From Sphingomonadaceae bacterium (GTDB taxonomy: Bacteria > Pseudomonadota > Alphaproteobacteria > Sphingomonadales > Sphingomonadaceae): DNA of 9,251 nt. The stretch covers positions 19,302 through 28,552 of the forward strand of contig JAEMTM010000008.1 in the NCBI GenBank assembly GCA_016462305.1, read 5' to 3'. Under the pieces are notes generated by a model. The model did no database searches, was not told where the DNA came from, and saw only the letters and a program-made list of their open reading frames with translations. The translations under genes and the position numbers were made by a program. Below are positions 1 through 7,955 of the stretch, in pieces; within the stretch, counting starts at the first letter, position 1, and each line of letters begins with the position of its first letter.

Positions 1-498
1 GAAGTGGCGAGCGGCACCGGCGAACATGTCGTGCATTTTGCAAAAATGTTCCCCGCACTGACATGGCAGCCAAGCGACCCGGACCCTATCGCACTGGCGT
101 CTATCAACGCGTGGCGTGCGGATTCCAATATGCCGAACGTGCGGCCCGCGATGTTGCTCGATGCGTCGGCAGAATGGCCGATAGCGCAAGCGGACGCGGT
201 CGTCTGCATCAACATGACGCATATCAGCCCATGGGCCGCGACCGTTGGTCTATTGCGCAACGCCGCGCGTCTTTTGCCGCAGTCTGCCGTGCTTTTCATC
301 TACGGACCCTACAACCAACGCGACGTCCCGCTGGCCGACAGCAATGCCGCCTTTGATGCGTCGCTGCGGCAACAAAATGCCTTATGGGGGCTGCGCTATG
401 TCGATGATATTGCCGCAGAAGCCCATGTATCAGGGCTCCATTTGGACTCAGTCATCGCTATGCCCGCGAACAATCTATCGTTGATTTTCCGCGCTTAG
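1..498 (+). CDS. DUF938 / METTL26-like SAM-dependent methyltransferase-fold protein, 5' partial
   Basis: The open frame enters from the left edge (codons from base 1 read E-V-A-S-G-T-G-E-H) and ends at TAG 496-498, leaving about 165 residues. The opening ASGTGEH is the glycine-rich SAM-binding loop of a class I methyltransferase fold. WQPSDPD about 20 residues later and the C-terminal segments SNAAFDASLR, WGLR and AMPANNLSLIFRA are hallmarks of the DUF938 family (PF06080, related to eukaryotic METTL26). Family members are usually about 200 residues, so some 35-40 N-terminal residues, including the true start, lie outside the window; the GTG at position 4 is internal, not a start. No substrate is established for the bacterial family, so a methyltransferase activity is inferred from the fold only. 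The next gene downstream on the same strand is an acyl-CoA synthetase 95 bp away; a functional link is not shown. Confidence 0.88.
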   Translation, partial: EVASGTGEHVVHFAKMFPALTWQPSDPDPIALASINAWRADSNMPNVRPAMLLDASAEWPIAQADAVVCINMTHISPWAATVGLLRNAARLLPQSAVLFIYGPYNQRDVPLADSNAAFDASLRQQNALWGLRYVDDIAAEAHVSGLHLDSVIAMPANNLSLIFRA

Positions 499-517
499 TC
501 GTCGGCAAATCCCAATA

Positions 518-523
518 TTGACA
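518..523 (+). promoter_or_regulatory. Possible -35 element (TTGACA) in the gap before the acyl-CoA synthetase
   Basis: A perfect TTGACA lies in the 95-bp gap (499-593) between the DUF938 gene and the acyl-CoA synthetase. At 16-18 bp downstream there is no good -10 hexamer (GACACA at 17 bp), so this is only a weak promoter candidate. Nothing else in the gap stands out; no terminator hairpin is visible after the DUF938 gene, so read-through from it is possible. Confidence 0.22.
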
Positions 524-593
524 GGCCGCCATAATCTCTCGACACATTGCATCAGGCCTCTGCGAAAAATGGCCAGTGTTAGGAGAGAATGAT

Positions 594-2153
594 ATGGCCG
601 TTGCCAGTTACGACATACTCAGCTTTGATGGTTTTTTGACGCACTGGGCGGCGGAAAGGCCGGAATGGGTCGCGCTTTCGCAGGATGACCGCCATTTCAC
701 TTATGGCCAGTTGGAGGAGCGCACCGCGAAGATCGTCGCGATGCTCCTTGGGTTGGGTCTGAAAAAAGGCGACCGGATTGCCTGGATCGGCAAAAACAGT
801 GATCTATACTTTGCGCTTTTTTACGGCGCGGCGCGGATTGGTGTGGTGATGGTGCCCGTCGGATGGCGTCTTGCGCCTGCGGAATGGGCCTATATCGCCA
901 AGGACACTGGCGCACGCATTCTCTTTGCGGGGCAGGGGTTTGAGGCGGGTGTGCACGCTCTGGCCCGCGAGATAGCTGGTGTTGATCGGGTCATAGCCGA
1001 AGAAGAAGCGCGCGATATGATTGCCGCGACGGCGCGCATTGCGTTTGAACCTGCTGGCGCTGATGACGCCGTGCTGCAACTCTACACCTCTGGCACGACG
1101 GGCAATCCCAAAGGCGCGGTGCTTTCCAACCGGAACCTGTTCGCGCTGCGCAAAAACGCAGCCGAAGAGGCGCATGCCTATAGCAAATGGGAAGATGATG
1201 AGGTCGTCCTCATCGCCATGCCTTGCGCGCATATTGGCGGAACCGGACTTGGCATCATGGCCATGGCGTCAGGTCTGCCCGCGCTTGTCGAGGCGGAGTT
1301 CTCGCCAGATTCGGTCTTTGATGCTATCGAAAAGGGCGGGGCAACGCGGCTTTTCATCGTCCCTGCCGCTTTGCAGATGATGGTCAACCACCCGCGTTGC
1401 CGCAACGTAGATTATAGCCGCCTTAAATATATCCTCTACGGCGCAGCGCCCATTCCGCTTGAACTGCTGCGCCAGTGCATGGATGTGTTCAGCGCAGAAT
1501 TTATTCAGGTCTATGGTATGACGGAAACGACAGGCACGATTTGCATGTTGCCGCCCGAGGACCATGACCCCAATGGCAATATACGCATGCGTTCGGCTGG
1601 TAAGCCGCTTCCCGGCGTCGAATTGCGCGTGGTGGATGGGGCAGGGAAAGATGTTGCGGTTGGCGAAGTGGGTGAGATTTGGACGCGGTCGTCCAACAAT
1701 ATGATTGGCTATTGGAACTTACCCGAAGCCACGAAAGGCACGGTTGCCGACGGTGGCTGGATTAAAACCGGTGATGCGGGATATTTGGATGCGGACGGAT
1801 ATATGTATATCCACGACCGCGTGAAAGACATGATCATCACGGGCGGTGAAAATGTCTATCCCGCTGAAGTCGAAAGCGCGATTTACGGACATCCCGATAT
1901 ATTGGAGGTCGCGGTGATTGGCGTGCCTGACGCCAAATGGGGGGAAGCGGTGAAGGCGGTATGCGTTCCCAAACCCGGCGTAGAAATTGATCCCGAAAGC
2001 GTCATTGGCTGGACGCGCGAACGCATTGCAGGCTTTAAGGTGCCACGTTCGGTTGACATCATTGCGGCGTTGCCGCGCAATGCGTCAGGCAAAATCCTGC
2101 GCAAGGACTTACGCGCGCCATATTGGGCTGGTTTTGAGCGGCAGGTAAACTGA
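594..2153 (+). CDS. AMP-forming acyl-CoA synthetase (fatty-acid/acyl--CoA ligase)
   Basis: This 519-residue protein belongs to the ANL adenylate-forming superfamily. It would activate a carboxylic acid with ATP to an acyl-adenylate and transfer it to coenzyme A in the cytoplasm. Visible motifs in order are the P-loop YTSGTTGNPKG (about 164-174), the adenine/acyl-pocket motif YGMTETTG (307-314), WIKTGD (389-394), the hinge and C-domain start DRVKDMIITGGENVYPAEVE (408-427), and PRNASGKILRKDLR near the end, where K500 should be the catalytic lysine. Length is typical (about 500-560). I choose the ATG at 594 because AGGAGAG at 581-587 is 6 bases upstream; an in-frame GTG at 576 would add six residues but overlaps that ribosome site. 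The C-terminal ending PYWAGFERQVN is of a type seen in medium/long-chain fatty acid and related ligases. The substrate cannot be decided from sequence. There is no companion beta-oxidation gene here; the next gene converges from the other strand 18 bp away. Confidence 0.93.
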   Translation: MAVASYDILSFDGFLTHWAAERPEWVALSQDDRHFTYGQLEERTAKIVAMLLGLGLKKGDRIAWIGKNSDLYFALFYGAARIGVVMVPVGWRLAPAEWAYIAKDTGARILFAGQGFEAGVHALAREIAGVDRVIAEEEARDMIAATARIAFEPAGADDAVLQLYTSGTTGNPKGAVLSNRNLFALRKNAAEEAHAYSKWEDDEVVLIAMPCAHIGGTGLGIMAMASGLPALVEAEFSPDSVFDAIEKGGATRLFIVPAALQMMVNHPRCRNVDYSRLKYILYGAAPIPLELLRQCMDVFSAEFIQVYGMTETTGTICMLPPEDHDPNGNIRMRSAGKPLPGVELRVVDGAGKDVAVGEVGEIWTRSSNNMIGYWNLPEATKGTVADGGWIKTGDAGYLDADGYMYIHDRVKDMIITGGENVYPAEVESAIYGHPDILEVAVIGVPDAKWGEAVKAVCVPKPGVEIDPESVIGWTRERIAGFKVPRSVDIIAALPRNASGKILRKDLRAPYWAGFERQVN

Positions 2154-2171
2154 AGCCGCCGACATTGGAAA

Positions 2172-3473
2172 TCAGCGGCCCACGCTGACATAATTAAACC
2201 CTGCTGCGGCTGTGTCCTCGGGGCGGTAGATGTTGCGCAAATCCACCAGGACGTCGCCCGCCATCGCCGCGTGTAGTTTTTTGAGGTCAAGCGCCCGATA
2301 GGCATCCCACTCGGTAACCAACGCCACGGCGTGCGCGCCTTGTGCGGCATCATAAGCGCTGTCGGCCATGATGACGTCGGGCAGGATCTTCGCGGCTTCT
2401 TCCATACCCTCTGGATCGTGGGCGTGAACGATTGCGCCTGCGTCCAACAAGGTCTGGACAATCGCAATCGACGGCGCATCGCGCATATCGTCGGTGTTGG
2501 GCTTAAACGTCAGGCCAAGCAGACCAATTTTCAGGCCGCGCACATCACCACCCAGCGCGGTGATGATCTTGCGGCCCATAGCGCGCTTTCTAAGGTCATT
2601 TGCCTGCACCACAGCCTCAACCACCCGAACGGGTGTTTCATGGTCCTGCGCGGTCTTGAGGAGCGCCAGAGTGTCCTTTGGAAAGCAACTGCCGCCATAG
2701 CCGGGGCCGGCATGTAGAAACTTCGACCCGATGCGGTTATCGAGGCCAATGCCGCGCGACACGTCTTGCACGTTCGCACCCAGTTTTTCGCAGAGATCGG
2801 CCATTTCATTGATGAAGGTGATCTTCGTCGCCAAAAATGCGTTGGCGGCATATTTGATCAACTCCGACGAACGGCGGCTGGTGAATAACAAGGGCGATTC
2901 GTTGAGGAAGAGCGGGCGGTATACAGCGCGCATGACATTGCGGGCCCATTCGACATCGCTGCCGACGACAATGCGGTCGGGGCGCTTAAAATCGCCGATG
3001 GCGGCGCCTTCGCGCAAGAATTCGGGGTTGGATACCACCGCAAAGTCCAGATCGGGGCTTGTTTCGCGGATGATCCGTTCGACTTCGTCGCCGGTGCCGA
3101 CTGGAACGGTCGATTTTGTAACAACGACGGTGTGCGGATCGATCGCGCGCGCTAACTCCTCGGCAGCAGCATAGACATAGCTCAAGTCCGCATGGCCATC
3201 ACCACGACGCGAAGGCGTGCCCACGGCGATGAAAACCGCATCGCACCCTTTGACCGCTTCGGTAACATCCGTTGAAAAGCTCAAGCGACCAGCATCGACA
3301 TTGGTTTTGACAAGCGCATCAAGGCCAGGCTCGTAAATTGGCATGATATTGGCGTGCAGGCGGGTGATTTTGGACTCGTCCTTGTCCACGCAGACAACTT
3401 CATGCCCGAAATCGGCAAAGCACGCGCCAGACACAAGGCCGACATAGCCCGAGCCAATCATAGCAATTTTCAT
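2172..3473 (-). CDS. ugd: UDP-glucose 6-dehydrogenase
   Basis: The 433-residue cytoplasmic enzyme should oxidise UDP-glucose to UDP-glucuronate using two NAD+. It opens with the Rossmann NAD loop GSGYVG (residues 7-12) followed by GLVSGACFADFGHEV and acidic D30, and has STVPVGT (121-127), EFLREGAA (151-158), SELIKYAANAFLATKI (K207 and N211 are expected active-site residues), GPGYGGSCFPKD (256-267) with catalytic Cys263, and the UDP-binding domain motif LTFKPNTDDMRDAPS (321-335). Length matches the family. The N-terminal YVGLVSGACFAD and PIYEPGL signatures fit Ugd, not the related UDP-ManNAc dehydrogenase WecC. The start ATG (3471-3473) has AGAGGG 7 bases upstream. It lies 140 bp downstream of wecB on the same strand; both make nucleotide sugars for surface polysaccharide. 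UDP-glucuronate is a precursor of acidic exopolysaccharides and of pentose or galacturonate sugars in lipopolysaccharide. All key residues are present. Confidence 0.95.
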   Translation of the reverse strand: MKIAMIGSGYVGLVSGACFADFGHEVVCVDKDESKITRLHANIMPIYEPGLDALVKTNVDAGRLSFSTDVTEAVKGCDAVFIAVGTPSRRGDGHADLSYVYAAAEELARAIDPHTVVVTKSTVPVGTGDEVERIIRETSPDLDFAVVSNPEFLREGAAIGDFKRPDRIVVGSDVEWARNVMRAVYRPLFLNESPLLFTSRRSSELIKYAANAFLATKITFINEMADLCEKLGANVQDVSRGIGLDNRIGSKFLHAGPGYGGSCFPKDTLALLKTAQDHETPVRVVEAVVQANDLRKRAMGRKIITALGGDVRGLKIGLLGLTFKPNTDDMRDAPSIAIVQTLLDAGAIVHAHDPEGMEEAAKILPDVIMADSAYDAAQGAHAVALVTEWDAYRALDLKKLHAAMAGDVLVDLRNIYRPEDTAAAGFNYVSVGR

Positions 3474-3613
3474 TAACTGTCCCTCTTAAAGGCGGCATCC
3501 GAATATGTGCGCCTTATGATGTTATCCGCGCAGGAACAAGTCTTGCGGTATCCTGTTGCCAAGCCAAGTCGAGACAGTCAATCGTTACAAAATGATCGGT
3601 GGGGACATAAGGT
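3474..3613. other. Intergenic gap between wecB and ugd, no firm signal
   Basis: The 140 bp between the two minus-strand sugar-nucleotide genes hold the ugd ribosome site (AGAGGG on the minus strand, 3481-3486). A minus-strand TTGACT (3576-3581) lacks a recognisable -10 at the correct distance. I see no clear terminator hairpin after wecB. A small ORF on the plus strand here is not supported. The gap is long enough for a separate ugd promoter, but none can be placed with confidence. Confidence 0.4.
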
Positions 3614-4744
3614 CTATTGTCGGCGCGCGTTCCAGATAATGTCTGCGATGCGCTGGCTGGCATGCCCGTCCCCAAAGGGATATTGGCAACGCGCCATAGC
3701 TGCATAAGCGGCGTCATCGTCCAAAAGAGCGCATGTTTCCGACACGATGCGTTGTTTATCAGTCCCAACCAGTTTCGCACTGCCCATCATAACAGCTTCG
3801 GGCCGTTCGGTGGTCTCGCGCAGGACCAATACGGGTTTGCCGAGCGCGGGGGCCTCCTCCTGCACACCGCCGCTATCGGTCAGCATGATATGGCTGATCG
3901 ACATCAGCCGCGCAAAATTTGGATAATCCAGTGGTTCAATCATGGCGACATTGGGTAAGTCCCCCAACGCCGCATTCATGACCGCACGGACTTTCGGGTT
4001 CATATGGACAGGAAAGATAAAGGCCACGTCGTCACGCGCGGCAATGGCCTTTATCGCAGCCGCAATGTTCACCATGTCCGCACCAAAATTCTCCCGGCGG
4101 TGGGCAGTAACGCCGATGATTTTACGACCGCGAAACCGGGCCTCCAACGGCGCAAGGCCAATGATGAGCGACGGATCGTGGGCAATTCGCTTTAAGACCC
4201 AATGCAGGGCATCAATCACGGTATTGCCGGTTACAAAGACACGATCCGCAGGAATAGATTCTGCCCGTAAAGCGGCAGCGGAAATCTCGGTCGCGGCGAA
4301 ATGCTGATGGGCAATATTGCTTATAATCTTGCGATTTACCTCTTCGGGCCATGGCTGATAAATGTCATGGCTGCGCAATCCCGCCTCGATATGGCTCACC
4401 GGAATCTTGCGATAATAAGCGGCTAGTGCGCCGACCATAGCTGTTGCGGTATCGCCCTGAACAATGACGCGATCCGGCTTCGCTTTGTCCAGTACCACCC
4501 CAATTGTTTGCAGCAGGCGCGCCGTGAGCATGTCGAGTGATTGTCCCTTGCGCATGAGGTCAAGGTCATAATCTGGCACGATGCCGCTGATCGACAGCAT
4601 TTGGTCCAGCATGTGGCGATGTTGCCCGCTGACCAGGACTTCGGTGTGCATATCCGGATATTGCGACAGCGCGTTTATAACCGGGAATAGCTTAACGGCC
4701 TCGGGCCGCGTGCCGAAAATCACCATATTCTTGTGCATAAACAT
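3614..4744 (-). CDS. wecB: UDP-N-acetylglucosamine 2-epimerase (non-hydrolysing)
   Basis: The 376-residue protein should interconvert UDP-GlcNAc and UDP-ManNAc in the cytoplasm, with the GT-B-like fold of the WecB/MnaA family. Visible motifs are FGTRPEAVK (10-18), QGDTATA with D98, SHIEAGLRS with E120, PWPEEVNR with E134, TAHRREN with H215, FPVHMNP (244-250), and LTDSGGVQEEAPALGKPV followed by LRETTERPE (288 onward). D98, E120, E134 and H215 correspond to the catalytic residues D95, E117, E131 and H213 of the E. coli enzyme. Length matches the family (about 370-380). The start is ambiguous: ATG at 4744 has AGGGA directly against it and a GAGAG 6 bases upstream, whereas the ATG at 4738 lies 6 bases after AGGGA and gives an N-terminus (MHKNMVIFGTRPEA) closer to E. 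coli WecB. The gene sits 94 bp after the RND pump gene and 140 bp before ugd on the same strand. UDP-ManNAc normally feeds ManNAc- or ManNAcA-containing polysaccharide; no wecC-type gene is in the window. Confidence 0.95.
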   Translation of the reverse strand: MFMHKNMVIFGTRPEAVKLFPVINALSQYPDMHTEVLVSGQHRHMLDQMLSISGIVPDYDLDLMRKGQSLDMLTARLLQTIGVVLDKAKPDRVIVQGDTATAMVGALAAYYRKIPVSHIEAGLRSHDIYQPWPEEVNRKIISNIAHQHFAATEISAAALRAESIPADRVFVTGNTVIDALHWVLKRIAHDPSLIIGLAPLEARFRGRKIIGVTAHRRENFGADMVNIAAAIKAIAARDDVAFIFPVHMNPKVRAVMNAALGDLPNVAMIEPLDYPNFARLMSISHIMLTDSGGVQEEAPALGKPVLVLRETTERPEAVMMGSAKLVGTDKQRIVSETCALLDDDAAYAAMARCQYPFGDGHASQRIADIIWNARRQ

Positions 4745-4773
4745 TCCCTGCTCTCATGCCTGAGGGAAGATTG

Positions 4774-4801
4774 TATATAATATCAACGCATTACAAAGTA
4801 A
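4774..4801 (-). promoter_or_regulatory. Candidate sigma70-like promoter for wecB
   Basis: The AT-rich gap between the RND gene and wecB reads on the minus strand as TTACTT (4796-4801), 16 bp, then TATATA (4774-4779). The -10 match is good and the -35 is fair. It lies about 30 bp upstream of the wecB start, which would give a short leader. The surrounding TATATAATATC run is much more AT-rich than the flanking genes. This would let wecB be expressed independently of the efflux operon upstream. The call is inference from the consensus only. Confidence 0.4.
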
Positions 4802-4838
4802 CGACATATTTCACGAAGAATTTTTATTGCAACGTGCG

Positions 4839-7800
4839 CTAAGACAAGGGCGCTTCTTGCGTTTTCATTTCCTGTTCCAAACGGCGCGATACCGCCTCGG
4901 GGGAGCCTGTATATTTGGCAAGCCGCGCATAAATGAGCGGGATGAGTATGAGTGTGATGAACGTCGCCAGTGTCACACCGAAAACAATCACCACGCCAAT
5001 GGCTGACCGCGCAGCGCCTCCGGCACCACTTGCAATAGCCAAGGGAATGGCCCCGAATACCGTAGCAATAGATGTCATCAAAATGGGTCGTAAACGACGG
5101 GTAGCGGCTTGTTGAACGGCCTCCAATATCTCCATGCCCTCGTCACGCAACTGGTTCGCAAATTCGACGATCAGGATACCGTTCTTCGCGGCGAGGCCGA
5201 CGAGCATCACAATACCAATCTGGCTATAGAGGTTCAACGTCATGCCCGTGAGCGCAAGACCAATGATGCCACCCCCGACCGCCAATGGTACCGTCATAAT
5301 GATGGTCACAGGATGCACGAAGCTTTCAAACTGTGCGGCGAGCACGAGATACACGAGAAGGATGGTCAGTAAGAATACAAGCATGATTGAGCCGCCGGTT
5401 TCCTTGAAAGCCTGACTTTCACCACGATACCCAACCGCCAGAACCTCTGGGGATGCAGCGGCTTGCTCTTCCAAAAAGGCCAAAGCCGCACCCATAGTAT
5501 AGCCCGGCGCGAGGCCCCCCTGCAGCGTGATAGCGCGCAGCTTGTTGAAGCGACCCAAATCGCGTGCGCCTGCGGTCTCGGTATATTTTATGAGGTTGGC
5601 GAGCGACACCAATGATCCGTCACGCGTCCGAAGCTGAATCGCAGCGAGATTTTCTGCCGTGGCGCGATCCGCTGCATCCGCTTGCACGATGACCCGATAT
5701 TCTTCGCCGCGATCTAAATAGGTCGATACCCGGCGCGAACCCAAAAGCGTTTGTAGCGCTTGGCTGACCTCTGCCACTGAGATGCCGAGGTCGCCCGCGC
5801 GCGCAGTATCGACCTGAATCTCCATTTGGGGTTTGGTTTCCTTATAATCGGAGTCCATGTTTACGAGGCCGGGATTTTCGCTTGCTGCGGCCAATATGCG
5901 GTCACGTGCAATGCTCAGCGATTCATATGTTGAACCTGCAATCACAAAATTTATGGGCTGACCGCGTCCACGTCCGATGGACGAGCGCACCGAAGCATTG
6001 CCGCGAACAGCAGGCAGCTCGGCGAGTATCTTGTTGACCTGCGCGACCACATCTTCGGTTTTCTCGGTCCGTTCGTCCCACGGTTTCAGAAAGACGATAA
6101 ACGTCCCGCTGTTGAAATCGTCGCTGGGTCCAAATCCGCCGGGCGTGCGCTGAATGATTGACCTTACTGTGCCCTTTTCGATCAGCTTCATGATCGGCTC
6201 CGACGCCTGAAGCATATATTTGTCCATGGCTTCATAGCCAGTTCCCTCAGGCGCGGAAATGTTGGCGTTCAATATGCCGACATCTTCGGCCGGCGCGAGT
6301 TCGGATTGCAATGTGGTGAACAGGAATCCGGCACATAAAAGAAATCCAAGCACGCCAAGCGATGTGACCAATGGCTTTGCGATAACGCGTGACAATAAGC
6401 GGGCATAACGCCGCTCAAGCCGCTGAAACTTGTCATCCACCCATTTGGCCACGCGCCCGCGTTCTTCTTGCTTCAGCAGCTTGGAACATAACATCGGGGC
6501 AAGGCTGAGTGCGACAAAACCCGAAAAGGCAATGGCCGCAATCATCGCGCCTGCCAGTTCGCGGAAAAGCAAGCCCGTCTGGCCAGCCAGAAACATCACG
6601 GGCACGAAGACGGCGCACACGACGACGGTGGTGGAGACAACTGCAAACGCCACTTGGCGCGTTCCGGTTACTGCCGCGACCAAGGGCGGCTCACCCTGTT
6701 CAATGCGGTGATAGACGTTTTCAAGCACAACAATGGCGTCATCGACAACAAGGCCAATGGCCAGCACCATTGCCAATAGCGTCAGCAAGTTAATCGAAAA
6801 GCCGAGGAACCACAGCACGGCAAAAGTTGCGAGTAAGCAAATGGGCACGGTAACAGCGGGAATGAGCGTCGCGCGCCAACTGCCCAAAAACAGGAAGATG
6901 ACCAAGACGACCAGTGCTGCTGCTTCTGCCAAGGTAACCCACACGCTGCTGATCGCCTTGCTGATGAACAAGGAGTCATCGGAACCAACGGTAATTGTCA
7001 TGCCTTGCGGCAAAGTGGGTTTGATCTGCGCGGCAAGTTGCTTCGCACGCTCTGCCACGGCCAGTGTGTTCGCGCCGGATTGACGCACAATACCCATGCC
7101 TAACGCAGATTCCCCATTGAGGCGGAACGCTGCATAAGGATTTTCCGGACCCGTTTCGACCCGCGCCACATCACCCAGGCGCGTCAACGATCCATCTGCG
7201 CCCCGCGCGACGATCAACTGGCGAAATTCGGCCTCCGTGCCAAAAGGGCGGCTGACCCGCAGCGTGACATTTTGATCGGTGGATTCAAGCCGCCCGGCGG
7301 GAAGCTCAACATTCTGGCTGCGCAAGGCATTTTCAATGTCTATCGGCGTCAGGCCCAAAGCCGCCAAGCGATCCGGTTGAAGCCATATCCGCATGGAGGG
7401 CCGTGCTTCGCCGCCTATAAATACACGGGCCACGCCGTCGATGGACGAAAAGCGGTCAACGAGATTGCGGTCGACATAATCGCTGAGCTCAAGCCGCGAC
7501 CAACCGGGCTTTGACACGACGAGAAACAGGATTGGCGACGCGTCCGCATCGACCTTGCGCACTTCGGGTGGCAGCACTTCTTCGGGCAAATCGTCCGCAG
7601 CCCCACCGACACGATCACGGACGTCATTGGCGGCGCTGTCTACCGAACGGCCCGGCGCAAATTCGATGGTAATGTCCGACTGCCCGTCGCGTGAACGCGA
7701 TGTGATGGTCCGAATCCCCTCAATACCGGCAAGTGAATTTTCGAGGACTTGCGTGACGCGCGATTCAACGACCGTAGCGGCTGCGCCGGTGTAGGTTGTG

Positions 7801-7943
7801 CCGACAGATACGATTGGCGGTTCAGTGTCCGGATATTCGCGGACGGGCAGATTTAGATACCCGACAATACCCACGAGCAGCATTAAAATCGCAATGACGG
7901 CTGCGAATACGGGTCTACGGACGGATGTGTCGGAAAGTTTCAT
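4839..7943 (-). CDS. RND efflux pump inner-membrane permease, HAE1/AcrB family
   Basis: The 1034-residue protein is a complete resistance-nodulation-division transporter (ACR_tran, PF00873), a proton/drug antiporter in the inner membrane working as a trimer. It begins MKLSDTSVRRPVFAAVIAIL, the usual cytoplasmic stub and first membrane helix. It has two large periplasmic porter/docking regions (about 32-335 and 543-850), each followed by blocks of hydrophobic helices (about 335-485 and 851-1006), consistent with 12 helices. The proton relay is intact: tandem D401-D402 in AIGLVVDDAIVVLENVYHR of helix 4 and K920 in LAAKNGILIVEFAN of helix 10. RRLRPILMTS (949-958) is the conserved start of helix 11. 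Intact acidic and lysine relay residues and the drug-efflux-type helix 4 argue for an organic-substrate exporter, not a CusA-type metal pump, but the substrate is not readable. The ATG at 7943 is 12 bases after the stop of the adaptor gene with no clear Shine-Dalgarno, suggesting translational coupling. No outer-membrane factor gene follows; the next gene is wecB, 94 bp on. Confidence 0.95.
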   Translation of the reverse strand: MKLSDTSVRRPVFAAVIAILMLLVGIVGYLNLPVREYPDTEPPIVSVGTTYTGAAATVVESRVTQVLENSLAGIEGIRTITSRSRDGQSDITIEFAPGRSVDSAANDVRDRVGGAADDLPEEVLPPEVRKVDADASPILFLVVSKPGWSRLELSDYVDRNLVDRFSSIDGVARVFIGGEARPSMRIWLQPDRLAALGLTPIDIENALRSQNVELPAGRLESTDQNVTLRVSRPFGTEAEFRQLIVARGADGSLTRLGDVARVETGPENPYAAFRLNGESALGMGIVRQSGANTLAVAERAKQLAAQIKPTLPQGMTITVGSDDSLFISKAISSVWVTLAEAAALVVLVIFLFLGSWRATLIPAVTVPICLLATFAVLWFLGFSINLLTLLAMVLAIGLVVDDAIVVLENVYHRIEQGEPPLVAAVTGTRQVAFAVVSTTVVVCAVFVPVMFLAGQTGLLFRELAGAMIAAIAFSGFVALSLAPMLCSKLLKQEERGRVAKWVDDKFQRLERRYARLLSRVIAKPLVTSLGVLGFLLCAGFLFTTLQSELAPAEDVGILNANISAPEGTGYEAMDKYMLQASEPIMKLIEKGTVRSIIQRTPGGFGPSDDFNSGTFIVFLKPWDERTEKTEDVVAQVNKILAELPAVRGNASVRSSIGRGRGQPINFVIAGSTYESLSIARDRILAAASENPGLVNMDSDYKETKPQMEIQVDTARAGDLGISVAEVSQALQTLLGSRRVSTYLDRGEEYRVIVQADAADRATAENLAAIQLRTRDGSLVSLANLIKYTETAGARDLGRFNKLRAITLQGGLAPGYTMGAALAFLEEQAAASPEVLAVGYRGESQAFKETGGSIMLVFLLTILLVYLVLAAQFESFVHPVTIIMTVPLAVGGGIIGLALTGMTLNLYSQIGIVMLVGLAAKNGILIVEFANQLRDEGMEILEAVQQAATRRLRPILMTSIATVFGAIPLAIASGAGGAARSAIGVVIVFGVTLATFITLILIPLIYARLAKYTGSPEAVSRRLEQEMKTQEAPLS

Positions 7944-7955
7944 GTCAGACTTGCA

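Noticed and set aside
804..1232. 142-codon minus-strand open frame inside the acyl-CoA synthetase
   Set aside because: It is antisense to the region encoding the conserved P-loop and has no family resemblance; it is a by-product of GC-rich codon usage.
2154..2180. GCCGC / GCGGC inverted repeat in the convergent gap between the acyl-CoA synthetase and ugd, as a bidirectional terminator
   Set aside because: The stem is only 5 bp with a 15-base loop and no T-run on either side, and it runs into the ugd stop codon region; too weak to call.
1883..2479. 198-codon open frame on the minus strand spanning the ends of the acyl-CoA synthetase and ugd genes
   Set aside because: It overlaps two well-supported genes in other frames, and its translation is a shadow rich in Arg, Pro, Trp and Ser without any recognisable motif.
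2731..3174. 147-codon plus-strand open frame inside ugd
   Set aside because: It is antisense to the conserved catalytic region of Ugd with low-complexity composition and no ribosome site or motif.
4801..4845. Possible terminator after the RND pump gene
   Set aside because: Only scattered 4-bp complementarity (GCGC/GCGC, CACG/CGTG) is seen near an A/T run; no stable stem adjoins a T-tract.
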